From contig NZ_VWSG01000011.1 in assembly GCF_008629655.1 (NCBI RefSeq), positions 1 through 64,000 of the forward strand: a stretch of 64,000 nt of DNA. The letters run 5' to 3'. The notes below the pieces were generated by a model. That model was not told the origin of the DNA. It searched no databases and worked only from the letters and a program-made list of their open reading frames with translations. The position numbers were made by a program, and so were the translations under genes. This document shows, one piece after another, positions 7,658 through 16,468 of this stretch. This DNA is from Paenimyroides baculatum (GTDB lineage: Bacteria; Bacteroidota; Bacteroidia; Flavobacteriales; Flavobacteriaceae). The first letter of the stretch is position 1, and every line of letters starts with the position of its first letter.

Positions 7658-8907
7658 TGTACTTCTAAAATATCGTTCCATTTTGTGGTGTAGTTCGCAC
7701 TTAAATGATCCTGACGCATTTTCCAAGTTTTATCTAATGCCTGCGAACCCAGTTTTAATTTCTGTGTTCCGTATTTAGAGTTCAGTTTATCTATCGTCTG
7801 CATTATTTCACGATGTTTAAAGGGTTCTTCTTCGAACAAATTAAACTGTTTTTCATTTTCCGGAGCAATTCCTCCTACAATAACACCGGCTTTTTTGTAA
7901 TGGAAACCGGCTTTAAAAATAATGTCCAAACCTTTTTTGGCGTATTTGGCGATTTCAATATCAGAATTCGTCGGGTAGGGAATACTCACATTGACCGATC
8001 TTGAATACTGTTCCTGTTGCTCGTTAAACCGGTTGGTGTAAACAAAAACGGTTACCAGCTGGCATGTTGACTTCTGCTTGCGAAGTTTGGCAGCACAAGT
8101 TACGGCAAAAGTGGTAATGCGTTCAGCAAGATATTCCTTATCGGTGTAAGTAGTGTCAAAAGATCGGGTGGTGGCAATATGTTTTTTCGATTGTAATTCT
8201 TCCAGCTCTAAAACCGAAATCCCTTCTAATTCTTTCTTTAATCGAAGTCCTACTACCGAAAACTGCCTTCTTACATATTCATCGGGAAGTTCCGTGAACT
8301 GTATGGCTTTGTGAACACCTTTGTTTTTTAGTTTTTTAGACATGCGTCTGCCAATTCCCCAAACATCTTCAATGTTTAACCATTGCAGTGCTTTTAAGCG
8401 TTTCTCGTCAGTATCGATCAAATAAACGCCTTCTAACTGGGGAAATTTCTTTGCGATATGATTTGCCGCTTTTGCTAATGCCTTGGTTGGAGCGATGCCT
8501 ATACAGGTTGGAAGAAGTGTTTTTTGTAGAATCTCCCGACGTATTTGTTTGCCGCATTCATCAAGTGGCTGTGTAGAAAAATTATTGAAATGCAGAAAAC
8601 ACTCGTCGATAGAATATACTTCAACTTCGGGCGTGTAATTTTTAAGGATACGATACACCCGGCTACTCATATCGCCATACAAAGCGTAATTCGATGAAAA
8701 TACGTGAATGCCTAATTCTTTAAACTTGATTTTGTATTCAAACGCAGCCGCAGCCATAGGAATGCCCAGTTTTTTTGCTTCGTTAGATCGCGAAATAACA
8801 CACCCGTCGTTATTACTTAAAACAACAATTGGTTGGTGGCGTAAGGTTGGGTTGAAAATTCGTTCGCAACTTACATAAAAATTATTACTATCTACTAAAG
8901 CATACAT
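7654..8907 (-). CDS. umuC: UmuC, Y-family translesion DNA polymerase
   Basis: This 417-aa protein has the usual UmuC length. The Y-family palm residues are D6 (ALVDSNNF) and D101-E102 (YSIDECF). The fingers region carries the FSSNYALYGDM motif and the HhH region reads IEDVWGIGRRMSKKL. The C-terminal DUF4113-type tail ends KLGSQALDKTWKMRQ. It is the promoter-proximal gene of umuC-umuD, an order opposite to E. coli but usual in flavobacteria. It copies past damaged template bases during stress. The prophage carries a second copy at 53710. Confidence 0.95.
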   Translation of the reverse strand: MYALVDSNNFYVSCERIFNPTLRHQPIVVLSNNDGCVISRSNEAKKLGIPMAAAAFEYKIKFKELGIHVFSSNYALYGDMSSRVYRILKNYTPEVEVYSIDECFLHFNNFSTQPLDECGKQIRREILQKTLLPTCIGIAPTKALAKAANHIAKKFPQLEGVYLIDTDEKRLKALQWLNIEDVWGIGRRMSKKLKNKGVHKAIQFTELPDEYVRRQFSVVGLRLKKELEGISVLELEELQSKKHIATTRSFDTTYTDKEYLAERITTFAVTCAAKLRKQKSTCQLVTVFVYTNRFNEQQEQYSRSVNVSIPYPTNSDIEIAKYAKKGLDIIFKAGFHYKKAGVIVGGIAPENEKQFNLFEEEPFKHREIMQTIDKLNSKYGTQKLKLGSQALDKTWKMRQDHLSANYTTKWNDILEVQ

Positions 8908-8911
8908 TTTA

Positions 8912-8919
8912 CAAAATTA
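8912..8919 (-). promoter_or_regulatory. -7 box of the chromosomal umuC promoter
   Basis: On the minus strand TAATTTTG matches the Bacteroidota -7 consensus TAnnTTTG, with only 4 nt before the umuC ATG, so the transcript should have almost no leader. The 44 bp ending at the ATG (8905-8948) align without gaps to the region before the prophage umuC, about 34 identities, including the identical upstream block TTTTAACTTTA. Confidence 0.65.
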
Positions 8920-8984
8920 TCAATTTATAAAACGCAATAAAGTTAAAAATGTGTCGTTTTAGTTTAGCAAGTTTTTTAAAAGAA

Positions 8985-9024
8985 AAAAGAGGTTGCAGCA
9001 AGCGCTAGCAACCTCTTTTATTAA
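8985..9024 (-). terminator. Hairpin terminator or attenuator upstream of umuC
   Basis: A perfect 12-bp stem (8985-8996 with 9008-9019) is followed on the minus strand by a T-rich stretch. Further upstream on the same strand TACATTTG (about 9047-9054) looks like a -7 box. This suggests a short terminated transcript of about 60 nt ahead of umuC. Whether it regulates umuC or is an independent small RNA is unknown. Confidence 0.5.
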
Positions 9025-9186
9025 CCAAAAAAAACACTTATGAAGTTACAAATGTAGAACATATTGTTTTTAAAAACCTTAATGTAGATTAATAAATTAC
9101 GTTCAATTGCTTTCTTGTAAAATATTTATTCAAAAAATAATAATGAATTAAAAAGTATAGATTTTTAACAATAAAAACATATTCCA

Positions 9187-9215
9187 TTGGCATAAAATTT
9201 GCTTGTATATACTTG
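9187..9215 (+). promoter_or_regulatory. Promoter of the putative small RNA
   Basis: TTG at 9187-9189 and TATACTTG at 9208-9215 match the -33/-7 pattern (TTG, TAnnTTTG with one mismatch) with an 18-nt spacer. Transcription should begin near 9220. Confidence 0.5.
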
Positions 9216-9219
9216 AGAA

Positions 9220-9335
9220 TAAACCGCAGCCTTTACAATGTAGCAGGTATTCTTATTAATACAAATTAGGTTTTAACTTAAAGAAAATAAGTGCGGTTAT
9301 CCAAAATTAAGCGGGTGTAAAAGCCCGCTTTTTAT
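9220..9335 (+). ncRNA. Putative small RNA, rod-like, possibly 6S-Flavo type
   Basis: A transcript from about 9220 would end at a GC-rich hairpin with a T tail (9309-9335). The body folds as one long rod. The outer stem is AACCGCA/TGCGGTT (9222-9228 with 9292-9298), a middle stem is CTTTA/TAAAG (9231-9235 with 9279-9283), and the apical stem is GTATT/AATAC (9247-9251 with 9258-9262) across large internal loops. Length, rod shape and unpaired centre fit 6S-like RNAs that imitate an open promoter, such as the flavobacterial 6S type; another small-RNA family is possible. No protein frame fits here. Confidence 0.45.
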
Positions 9336-9389
9336 ATTTTACTTCGGGTTTTGCGTAGAAATGTTGTACCTTCACAAAAATTACATACC

Positions 9390-9695
9390 ATGAAGTTAGA
9401 TTATATGTTGCAGGTTACAAAGGTAGATAGTTGCAGTGATGCCATTTTACATTTGAAAGAGATAGGTATTAATTGCGAAGCTTTTTTTAATAAGTTACAA
9501 TTAGTGAAATTTAGTTTAGATACTAATATTTTTATAGAATTTATCAACAAAGCGGGGAAAAACAGTTTTTTTGATTCCAACGGAATTTTAATTAACAACA
9601 AAGCGCAGTCTGCTTTTGGCTATAAAGTAAAGGTAGATTATCATTATCAAGGATATTTAGCAACGCAAAAAAGTTGTGGAAGCATCCTTATTTAA
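9390..9695 (+). CDS. Small unknown protein
   Basis: The ATG at 9390 gives 101 aa; the frame is open slightly further upstream but only from TTG. A TACCTTCA box just 5' could be a degenerate -7 element. The product is soluble and without a recognised domain. Its sequence (YMLQVTKVDSCSDAILHLKEIGINCEAFFNKL) suggests a mixed helix/strand fold. It stands alone downstream of the putative small RNA. Confidence 0.45.
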   Translation: MKLDYMLQVTKVDSCSDAILHLKEIGINCEAFFNKLQLVKFSLDTNIFIEFINKAGKNSFFDSNGILINNKAQSAFGYKVKVDYHYQGYLATQKSCGSILI

Positions 9696-10179
9696 AGCGT
9701 AATTGCTATATTTTAAGAAGAATACCCATTTATTGGAATTTTTTATATATCTTTGTAAAGAATTTATTGACAGGCTTTTGTATTTGCCTCTTCTGAAACA
9801 GTCTAAAACATCCATTTTTTCTCTCTCAGTTTTGCTTTTTTCAGTTGCCACATTTTAATTTTATGAACATTTAGTTGGCACATCTGATCATTTTCAGATT
9901 AATGAAAAAGCAATTATAGCATCATCTTTTTACTTATCGGTAAATAACAGCAATTAACACGCTGAGATCTATTTTGTTTTCGTTTGAATAAAATCAACCA
10001 AAATACTAAACGTTAAATCGTTTTAATGCGTTGTAAATAAAGCAGAACAACAAAGAGTAATAATTTAAAAAGAAATTTGACAATAACACGTCCAAGCTTT
10101 TTAAAAAGTATCCCGCCAATTGTATCTTTTGTATATAATTGTTGAGATATGAAAAATGCCGGTATTCCGGTGAGAAACT
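9696..10179. other. Intergenic region before the RNA helicase
   Basis: No supported gene in 484 bp. The 3' end should contain the helicase promoter and a leader with a small CCGG-tatt-CCGG hairpin (10158-10170) just ahead of the ATG, possibly relevant to cold-dependent translation. Short open frames on the minus strand here look accidental. Confidence 0.5.
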
Positions 10180-11310
10180 ATGAATTTTACAGATTTAAAT
10201 ATTATACCGCCTATCATGAAGGCTGTAACCCAAGCGGGATACACCAAGGCAACCGAAATACAGTACCAAACCATACCACATATACTTAACGGAAACGATG
10301 TAATTGGCTGTGCCCAAACAGGAACAGGAAAAACGGCATCGTTTGCTATACCGGTATTACAATTGTTAGATAAAAATCCGGCAGAAAAAAAAGGTATTCG
10401 TACATTGATATTAACGCCTACAAGAGAGTTGGCTATACAGATCAGCGAAAACTTTAAAACCTACGGAACGTTTTTAAATTTAAAGCATCTGGCAATTTTT
10501 GGTGGCGTACCGCAAGGAAAACAAATTGCTGCTTTAGACAGAGGTGTAGATATATTAATTGCAACTCCGGGAAGACTTTTAGATCTTATCGGTCAAGGTT
10601 GTATTAAACTATCGCAGATTGAAATATTGGTGCTTGATGAAGCCGACCGTATGTTGGATATGGGTTTTGTGAACGATGTAAAAAAGATTCTTACAAAAGT
10701 TCCTGCAAAAAGACAAACCCTGTTTTTTTCGGCTACCATGCCGCAGGAAATCCGCAAGTTTGCTCAATCAATCCTTAATAATCCTAAAGAAATAAACGTT
10801 ACACCGGTATCTTCAACAGCAGAAACCGTAAAGCAATCGGTTTATTATGTTGAAAAAGCAGAGAAGTTAGATTTGCTGATTCACATTTTAGAAGATCAAA
10901 CAATACACCGTTCACTGGTTTTTGCACGAACAAAACACGGAGCAGACAAATTGGCTAAAAAGCTGATAAAATCTGGTATTCACGCAGCTGCAATACACGG
11001 AAACAAATCGCAAAACGCCAGACAAAAAGCGTTGGAAGATTTTAAGAATTCAAAAATCCGCGTTTTAATTGCTACCGATATTGCTGCAAGAGGTATCGAT
11101 ATTGACGAACTGCCGCATGTGGTTAATTACGAATTGCCAAACGTACCCGAAACGTACGTTCACAGAATTGGTAGAACCGGACGCGCAGGTTATGAAGGGG
11201 TTGCGATTTCTTTTTGTGATACCGAAGAGAAAAAAGACCTTAAAAACATTCAAAAACTAATAGGCTTTAATATGCCTGTGGTTAAGCAAAATATAAAAAT
11301 CAACAATTAA
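10180..11310 (+). CDS. DEAD-box ATP-dependent RNA helicase, RhlE-like
   Basis: The 376-aa protein carries all core motifs in order: Q motif (GYTKATEIQYQTIP), motif I AQTGTGKT, Ia PTRELA, Ib TPGRL, II DEAD, III SAT, IV around LVFARTKHGADKL, V ATDIAARGIDI and VI HRIGRTGR. It unwinds short RNA duplexes using ATP. The C-terminal extension is almost absent, as in short RhlE proteins. It is followed 10 and 28 bp later by two cold-shock-domain genes, so the three probably form a cold-adaptation operon with a shared terminator at 11995. Confidence 0.93.
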   Translation: MNFTDLNIIPPIMKAVTQAGYTKATEIQYQTIPHILNGNDVIGCAQTGTGKTASFAIPVLQLLDKNPAEKKGIRTLILTPTRELAIQISENFKTYGTFLNLKHLAIFGGVPQGKQIAALDRGVDILIATPGRLLDLIGQGCIKLSQIEILVLDEADRMLDMGFVNDVKKILTKVPAKRQTLFFSATMPQEIRKFAQSILNNPKEINVTPVSSTAETVKQSVYYVEKAEKLDLLIHILEDQTIHRSLVFARTKHGADKLAKKLIKSGIHAAAIHGNKSQNARQKALEDFKNSKIRVLIATDIAARGIDIDELPHVVNYELPNVPETYVHRIGRTGRAGYEGVAISFCDTEEKKDLKNIQKLIGFNMPVVKQNIKINN

Positions 11311-11320
11311 AAGATAAACT

Positions 11321-11746
11321 ATGGCAGATTCTTTTTCTAAAAAAGAAAATAATAAGAAAAAAACTAAAAAATTACAAGATAAACAATTACGCAGAGAAGA
11401 CCGTAAGGACAATAATAACAAAGGCAAAACTCTGGACGACATGATTGTTTATGTTGATGTAAACGGTCATTTTACAGAAGTTCCGCCGCATCTTCAAAAC
11501 AGAGATGCAGATTTGGCAAAAGCAAAAAGAGCTCAAGAATCGGCAGTAGATCCTAATGCAGATTTTACAGGGATTGTTACCTATTTAAGCGAAAAAGGAT
11601 ACGGATTTATTACCGAAGACAAAACGGGTGAAAATGTATTTTTCCATGTTGGGCAAACAACTCAAACGGTTGAAAAGCATAACAAAGTGAGCTATAAAAA
11701 AGAAATGACTCCGAAAGGATACAGAGCAATAGATATTAAAAAGTAA
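11321..11746 (+). CDS. Cold-shock-domain protein with basic N-terminal extension
   Basis: In this 141-aa protein a lysine/arginine-rich, probably disordered segment (about 1-40) and a linker precede a C-terminal cold-shock domain (about 80-141). The domain carries an RNP1-like KGYGFIT and an RNP2-like VFFHV. The domain binds single-stranded RNA or DNA and melts secondary structure; the basic tail should add general RNA affinity. It lies between the helicase and a single-domain Csp in one operon. Confidence 0.88.
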   Translation: MADSFSKKENNKKKTKKLQDKQLRREDRKDNNNKGKTLDDMIVYVDVNGHFTEVPPHLQNRDADLAKAKRAQESAVDPNADFTGIVTYLSEKGYGFITEDKTGENVFFHVGQTTQTVEKHNKVSYKKEMTPKGYRAIDIKK

Positions 11747-11774
11747 CAGAATAATTAATTTAAATAAAAAAGAG

Positions 11775-11966
11775 ATGCAAGAAGGCACAGTAAAATTTTT
11801 CAATGAAACTAAAGGTTTTGGTTTTATTTCACAAGCAAACGGTAACGAAGACGTTTTTGTACACAATTCAGGTTTACTAGAAAATGTACGTGAGAACGAC
11901 GAAGTAGTATTCGATATCGAACGCGGACAAAAAGGTTTAATGGCAGTAAACGTTAAAAGAAAATAA
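11775..11966 (+). CDS. CspA-family cold-shock protein
   Basis: A 63-aa single cold-shock domain: VKFFNETKGFGFIS (RNP1 KGFGFI) and DVFVHNSGL (RNP2). This is the standard length and layout of the CspA family, RNA chaperones that keep mRNA unfolded. It is the last gene of the helicase operon and ends 28 bp before a strong terminator. Confidence 0.95.
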   Translation: MQEGTVKFFNETKGFGFISQANGNEDVFVHNSGLLENVRENDEVVFDIERGQKGLMAVNVKRK

Positions 11967-11994
11967 TAACAAACTGTTTTGTTAAAATTTAAAC

Positions 11995-12027
11995 GGGGTA
12001 TATAAGCAATTATATACCCCATTTTTT
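11995..12027. terminator. Terminator between convergent csp and KASIII genes
   Basis: An 11-bp perfect stem (11995-12005 with 12010-12020) with loop GCAA is followed by ATTTTTT on the plus strand. It serves the cold-shock operon and probably also the facing minus-strand gene. Confidence 0.85.
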
Positions 12028-12051
12028 ATGGTTTTATTTTACAATTTAGGT

Positions 12052-13110
12052 TTAGAACTTATACACAAACGCATTAATATTCATACCGGCACCTACCGAT
12101 GCAAATAAAACAACATCGCCCTTATTAATTTGGTGGTCGGGTAATTCGTTATTTAAAATCATGGTAAGCAAAGACGGAATGGTAGCCACGCTGCTGTTGC
12201 CAAGTTTGTGAATTACCATTGGCATTATATTTTCAGGTACAGAAGTACTGTAAAGCTGATAAAAACGGTTCACGATAGCCTCGTCCATTTTTTCGTTTGC
12301 CTGGTGAATAATGATCTTTTTTAATTGATCTATGGTATATCCGCTGTCGTCAAAACACTTTTTCATGGCATTTGGAACATTCAACAGGGCAAATTCATAG
12401 ATTTTTCTGCCGTTCATTTTAATAAACTTTGTATCAGGGCAGCTTTGATTGTTGTACGATTTTCCAAAATTCAGATAATCTTTCTCTTTCATGGTAAACG
12501 AAGCAGAAAGGTGCGATTTTAAACCGGAATCGTCGGTACTGATCTCTACAATCGCAGCGCCGGCACCATCGGCATAAATCATACTGTCTCTGTCGTGAAT
12601 ATCAGAAACCCGCGAAAGCGTTTCGGCACCTATCACCAAACAGCGTTTTGCTATACCGGCTTTAAGAAAAGCATTTGCTTGTATCATTGCTTCAATCCAA
12701 CCGGGGCAACCAAAAAGTACATCGTAGCCCACGCAGAAATTGTTCTTTATTTTTAAAAGATGCTTTACACGCGACGCTAAACTCGGCACCATATCAGATT
12801 GGATCGTTCCAAAACGAACATCGCCAAAATTATGTGCAAATATGATATAGTCTAAAGTTTCTGGATCAATTCCCGAATTTTCAATTGCACGCTGTGCAGC
12901 AATAAATCCAAGATCCGAAGTAACCTGATCGTTTTGCGCATAACGTCTTTCTTCAATACCCGTAATCTCTTTTAGTTTATCGGCTATTGTAGCATTATCT
13001 TGTTGTAGTATATGCCCACTTTCATCTAAAAAATGATGTTTATCAAAAAATAAATTAGTAATGGTTTGCGAAGGGATGTAATTTCCCACCCCAATTATTT
13101 TACTTGTCAT
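12052..13110 (-). CDS. 3-oxoacyl-ACP synthase III (KASIII/FabH-like)
   Basis: This 352-aa thiolase-fold enzyme has the KASIII catalytic triad C135 (VLFGCPGWIEA), H269 (IIIHQANEKM) and N305 (KLGNSSVATIP). It joins an acyl-CoA or acyl-ACP to malonyl-ACP. The YADGAGAAIVE motif is typical of FabH relatives. Flavobacteria often have several such enzymes, so this may be an accessory enzyme rather than the housekeeping FabH; no fatty-acid genes flank it. Monocistronic. Confidence 0.88.
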   Translation of the reverse strand: MTSKIIGVGNYIPSQTITNLFFDKHHFLDESGHILQQDNATIADKLKEITGIEERRYAQNDQVTSDLGFIAAQRAIENSGIDPETLDYIIFAHNFGDVRFGTIQSDMVPSLASRVKHLLKIKNNFCVGYDVLFGCPGWIEAMIQANAFLKAGIAKRCLVIGAETLSRVSDIHDRDSMIYADGAGAAIVEISTDDSGLKSHLSASFTMKEKDYLNFGKSYNNQSCPDTKFIKMNGRKIYEFALLNVPNAMKKCFDDSGYTIDQLKKIIIHQANEKMDEAIVNRFYQLYSTSVPENIMPMVIHKLGNSSVATIPSLLTMILNNELPDHQINKGDVVLFASVGAGMNINAFVYKF

Positions 13111-13307
13111 TTAAAATACCACTTTCTGCAATAAACTTTTATAAGTAAAGGATAAGTAAAGTGATGGCGTAAAGATAACGATTTAAATACATTTTTTAGT
13201 ATGTTGGCGTTATATTTAACGGTAACAACACGTTAAGTGGATCCCGTTATTTGCAAAAACAAAAATTATAATTGTACCTTTAAATAACGCAAGTGTAAAT
13301 TTAAATC

Positions 13308-13505
13308 ATGTATCCGTATCACAATAAAATAAAGCAACGAATAAAAAATGGCGAATTAACAAATTTTGAATTTGTTGAGAAATATAATAACATAAGCCCG
13401 TGCTTGGTGCTTTATTTTAGTACCGAACCTTTTATAAAACCGATTAGGGAACATCGTTTTGAAGAATATCGATTGCTTTTAAATATTGAAGAAAGTCAGA
13501 AATAA
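13308..13505 (+). CDS. Small unknown protein
   Basis: A 65-aa product starting at ATG 13308, just after a TACCTTTA box that resembles a -7 element (TAnnTTTG) and a leader of about 30 nt. It is a basic, soluble protein with an aromatic-rich centre (SPCLVLYFSTEPF). No family recognised. The codon use and promoter make it likely real. Confidence 0.5.
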   Translation: MYPYHNKIKQRIKNGELTNFEFVEKYNNISPCLVLYFSTEPFIKPIREHRFEEYRLLLNIEESQK

Positions 13506-13669
13506 TGCGGTGTATCATATTAAAGCAACGTTGCTTTTTACACATTCCTTAACAATTCATTCATATGATTATAGTTTTACTTAACGGTTCAATAATCTAC
13601 AGCTAACGTTCTAATTTTGTTTGATAGGTAGTTTTGTGCAAATAATTTTTTGAAGCCAAAACTATAAAA

Positions 13670-16468
13670 ATGAAAAATTTTTACATTTTAGCCGCATCTT
13701 TAGTAAGTGCATTGACATTTGCTCAAAATGGGGTAATTGCCGGAAAAATTACCGATGGAGACAACCAGTTTTCTTTACCCGGAGCAACAATTAAAATCGA
13801 AAACTCTAACCGCTACACCGTATCAGATCAAAACGGAGGTTACGAATTTTTAAGCCTTCCAGAAGGTACTTACACCGTATATGTAGAATATATTGGTTAC
13901 GTAACTGCAGCACAAGAAGTAGTAGTTACAACAAATGTAACAACAACCGCAAACTTTCAACTTTTTACAGGATCCGAAGAATTAGAGGAGCTTGTAATTA
14001 TGGGTGATTTTCTTCGTGGACAGGCAAAAGCGTTAAATCAGCAACGTAACAATGCCAATATTACCAACATTATTTCGTCTGATCAGGTTGGGCGTTTCCC
14101 AGATGCCAACGTAGGTGATGCGTTAAAACGTGTGCCGGGAATCACCATGCAGAATGATCAGGGTGAAGCACGTAACATTATCGTTCGTGGATTATCGCCA
14201 GAATTAAACTCGGTAACGTTGAATGGCGACCGTATTCCGTCTGCCGAAGGAGATAATCGAAATGTTCAGATGGATTTAATTCCGTCGGATATGATTTCAT
14301 CTATCGAAGTAAATAAAACCTTAACTCCGGATATGGATGCCGATGCAATTGGTGGATCTGTAAATCTTGTAACCCGTGCCGTGCCAAACCGCGAGCGTAT
14401 TTCTGCAACATTATCGGGTGGTTATGCGCCAATTCGCGATAAAGGTTTGTACAACGGAGCTTTTGTTTATGGAAATCGTTTTGCCGACAATAAATTAGGA
14501 ATTATTGCTTCGGGAACGTGGCAGTCACAAAACTTCGGATCTGATAACGTTGAAGCTGTTTGGGATAAAGACGATAACGGCAATGCGTATTTAACTGAAA
14601 TGGATATTCGTAAGTACGATGTTCAGCGTGTTCGTAGAAGTGCATCGTTAAGTGCAGATTATGTTTTTAACGAAAACAATAGAATCGATTTCACTGCAAT
14701 GTACAACTGGCGTGATGACCGCGAAAACCGTTACAGAACGCGTTACAGAGATTTGGAATTACAAGAAGACGGAACCTATATCGGTGAAATCCGCAGAGAA
14801 ACAAAAGGTGGAATTGATAACAACAGAAACAAAAATACGCGTTTAGAAGATCAACGTGTAATGAATGTCTCGTTACGTGGAGAACATTTATTATCGCCAA
14901 AATTAGATATGGATTGGGCGGTTTCTTACTCTAAAGCAAGTGAGGATCGACCAAATGAAAGATACATCGATTTCCGTCAGCAAGATGTGGTAATGGGACA
15001 AAATATCGGCGATGGAAACAACCCGTTGGTATATGCTGTTGGTGGCGAAGATCCTAATAATTTCGAATTAAGATCCATCACCGAAAATCATGATTACACG
15101 CAGGAAGAAGAAATCGGCGCGAAATTAAACTTCCGTGTACCAATGTCAATTATTCAAGATCAAAAAGGACGTTTGCGTTTTGGTGCGCGTTTACGTTTGA
15201 AAGATAAAAAACGTGACAATATTTTCTACGAATACGAACCTTTGACGCCATGGGGAAGCTTGGCTGAAACGCCAAATGTAAACTGGAGTGGCGATGGATT
15301 TAATCCGGGATCGCAGTATGCACCAGGATTTTTCCCTGACCGTGCTTTGTTGGGATCGTTAGATTTAGGAAATCCTAACCTGTTCGAATCATCTTTACAG
15401 CCTTCGGAATTCCTTTCATCAAACTACAAGGCAAAAGAGCGTATCACCGCAGGATATTTACGTTGGGATCAAGATTTTAACGAGAAAACATCGTTAATTG
15501 CAGGTATTCGTTTAGAACATACCGCTATTGAATATACCGGAAACTATGTTATGGACGAGGAAGATTTGGTAGGCGAGATCAAAAACGAAAACGATTACTT
15601 AAACGTACTTCCAAGCGTTACGTTAAAACATAAGGTTACCGATAATTTCATATTACGTGCGGCAGTAACAACAAGTATTGCACGTCCTAATTACTATAAT
15701 TTGGCACCTTACGTAAACGTAATTCCTGCCGATACAGAAATTGCTGCTGGTAACCCGAATTTAAAGGCAACGTATGCGACCAATTTCGACGTAATGGCAG
15801 AAAATTACTTTGAAAATATTGGTATCGTGTCTGCCGGTGCGTTCTACAAAAATTTAGATAACTTCATCTATACTTATAACAATACTATTTTTACACAAAG
15901 CGATTTTGCTGCACAGTTCCCTAATGTATCAAACCCTATTCCTGCAGGCGAAAACTGGGATTTTACACAAGCAAGAAACGGCGATAAAGTAAGTGTTTAC
16001 GGTTTCGAAGTTGCTTTTCAACGTCAGTTAGATTTCTTACCAGGGAAATTCTTTAAAAACTTTGGTTTGTATGCCAACTATACCTTCACAAAATCTGAAG
16101 CGAAAGGAATTACAAACGAAGACGGAACTGCACGTACAGGTTTAGGTTTACCGCGTACCGCACCACACATGCTTAACGGATCATTGGCTTGGGAAAACAA
16201 CAAATTCTCTGCACGTTTATCGGCTAACTTCACATCGGCTTATTTAGATGAAATCGGTGGAAACGAGTTTGAAGACAGCTATTACGACAAGCAATTCTTT
16301 TTAGATTTCAATGCTTCTTACAAATTTACTCCAAACTGGCGCGTGTTCCTTGAAGCAAACAACTTAACCAACCAACCGTTGCGTTATTATCAAGGTCAAA
16401 GCAACCGCATGAAACAAATGGAATATTATCAATCTCGATTTACATTGGGAGTTAAATATGATTTTTAA
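13670..16468 (+). CDS. TonB-dependent receptor, probably for phosphate esters
   Basis: This 932-aa outer-membrane receptor has a signal peptide (MKNFYILAASLVSALTFAQ). It is followed by a carboxypeptidase-regulatory-like/CNA-type domain (about 22-105: GKITDGDNQFSLPGATI to VYVEYIGY), a plug (about 125-240, RFPDANVGDALKRVPGI) and a beta barrel ending in ...GVKYDF with a terminal aromatic residue. Import is driven by TonB. It overlaps the phosphoesterase gene by 1 nt. The co-transcribed phosphatase and phytase suggest that it takes up phytate or partly hydrolysed phosphate esters; the substrate is inferred from context. Confidence 0.93.
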   Translation: MKNFYILAASLVSALTFAQNGVIAGKITDGDNQFSLPGATIKIENSNRYTVSDQNGGYEFLSLPEGTYTVYVEYIGYVTAAQEVVVTTNVTTTANFQLFTGSEELEELVIMGDFLRGQAKALNQQRNNANITNIISSDQVGRFPDANVGDALKRVPGITMQNDQGEARNIIVRGLSPELNSVTLNGDRIPSAEGDNRNVQMDLIPSDMISSIEVNKTLTPDMDADAIGGSVNLVTRAVPNRERISATLSGGYAPIRDKGLYNGAFVYGNRFADNKLGIIASGTWQSQNFGSDNVEAVWDKDDNGNAYLTEMDIRKYDVQRVRRSASLSADYVFNENNRIDFTAMYNWRDDRENRYRTRYRDLELQEDGTYIGEIRRETKGGIDNNRNKNTRLEDQRVMNVSLRGEHLLSPKLDMDWAVSYSKASEDRPNERYIDFRQQDVVMGQNIGDGNNPLVYAVGGEDPNNFELRSITENHDYTQEEEIGAKLNFRVPMSIIQDQKGRLRFGARLRLKDKKRDNIFYEYEPLTPWGSLAETPNVNWSGDGFNPGSQYAPGFFPDRALLGSLDLGNPNLFESSLQPSEFLSSNYKAKERITAGYLRWDQDFNEKTSLIAGIRLEHTAIEYTGNYVMDEEDLVGEIKNENDYLNVLPSVTLKHKVTDNFILRAAVTTSIARPNYYNLAPYVNVIPADTEIAAGNPNLKATYATNFDVMAENYFENIGIVSAGAFYKNLDNFIYTYNNTIFTQSDFAAQFPNVSNPIPAGENWDFTQARNGDKVSVYGFEVAFQRQLDFLPGKFFKNFGLYANYTFTKSEAKGITNEDGTARTGLGLPRTAPHMLNGSLAWENNKFSARLSANFTSAYLDEIGGNEFEDSYYDKQFFLDFNASYKFTPNWRVFLEANNLTNQPLRYYQGQSNRMKQMEYYQSRFTLGVKYDF

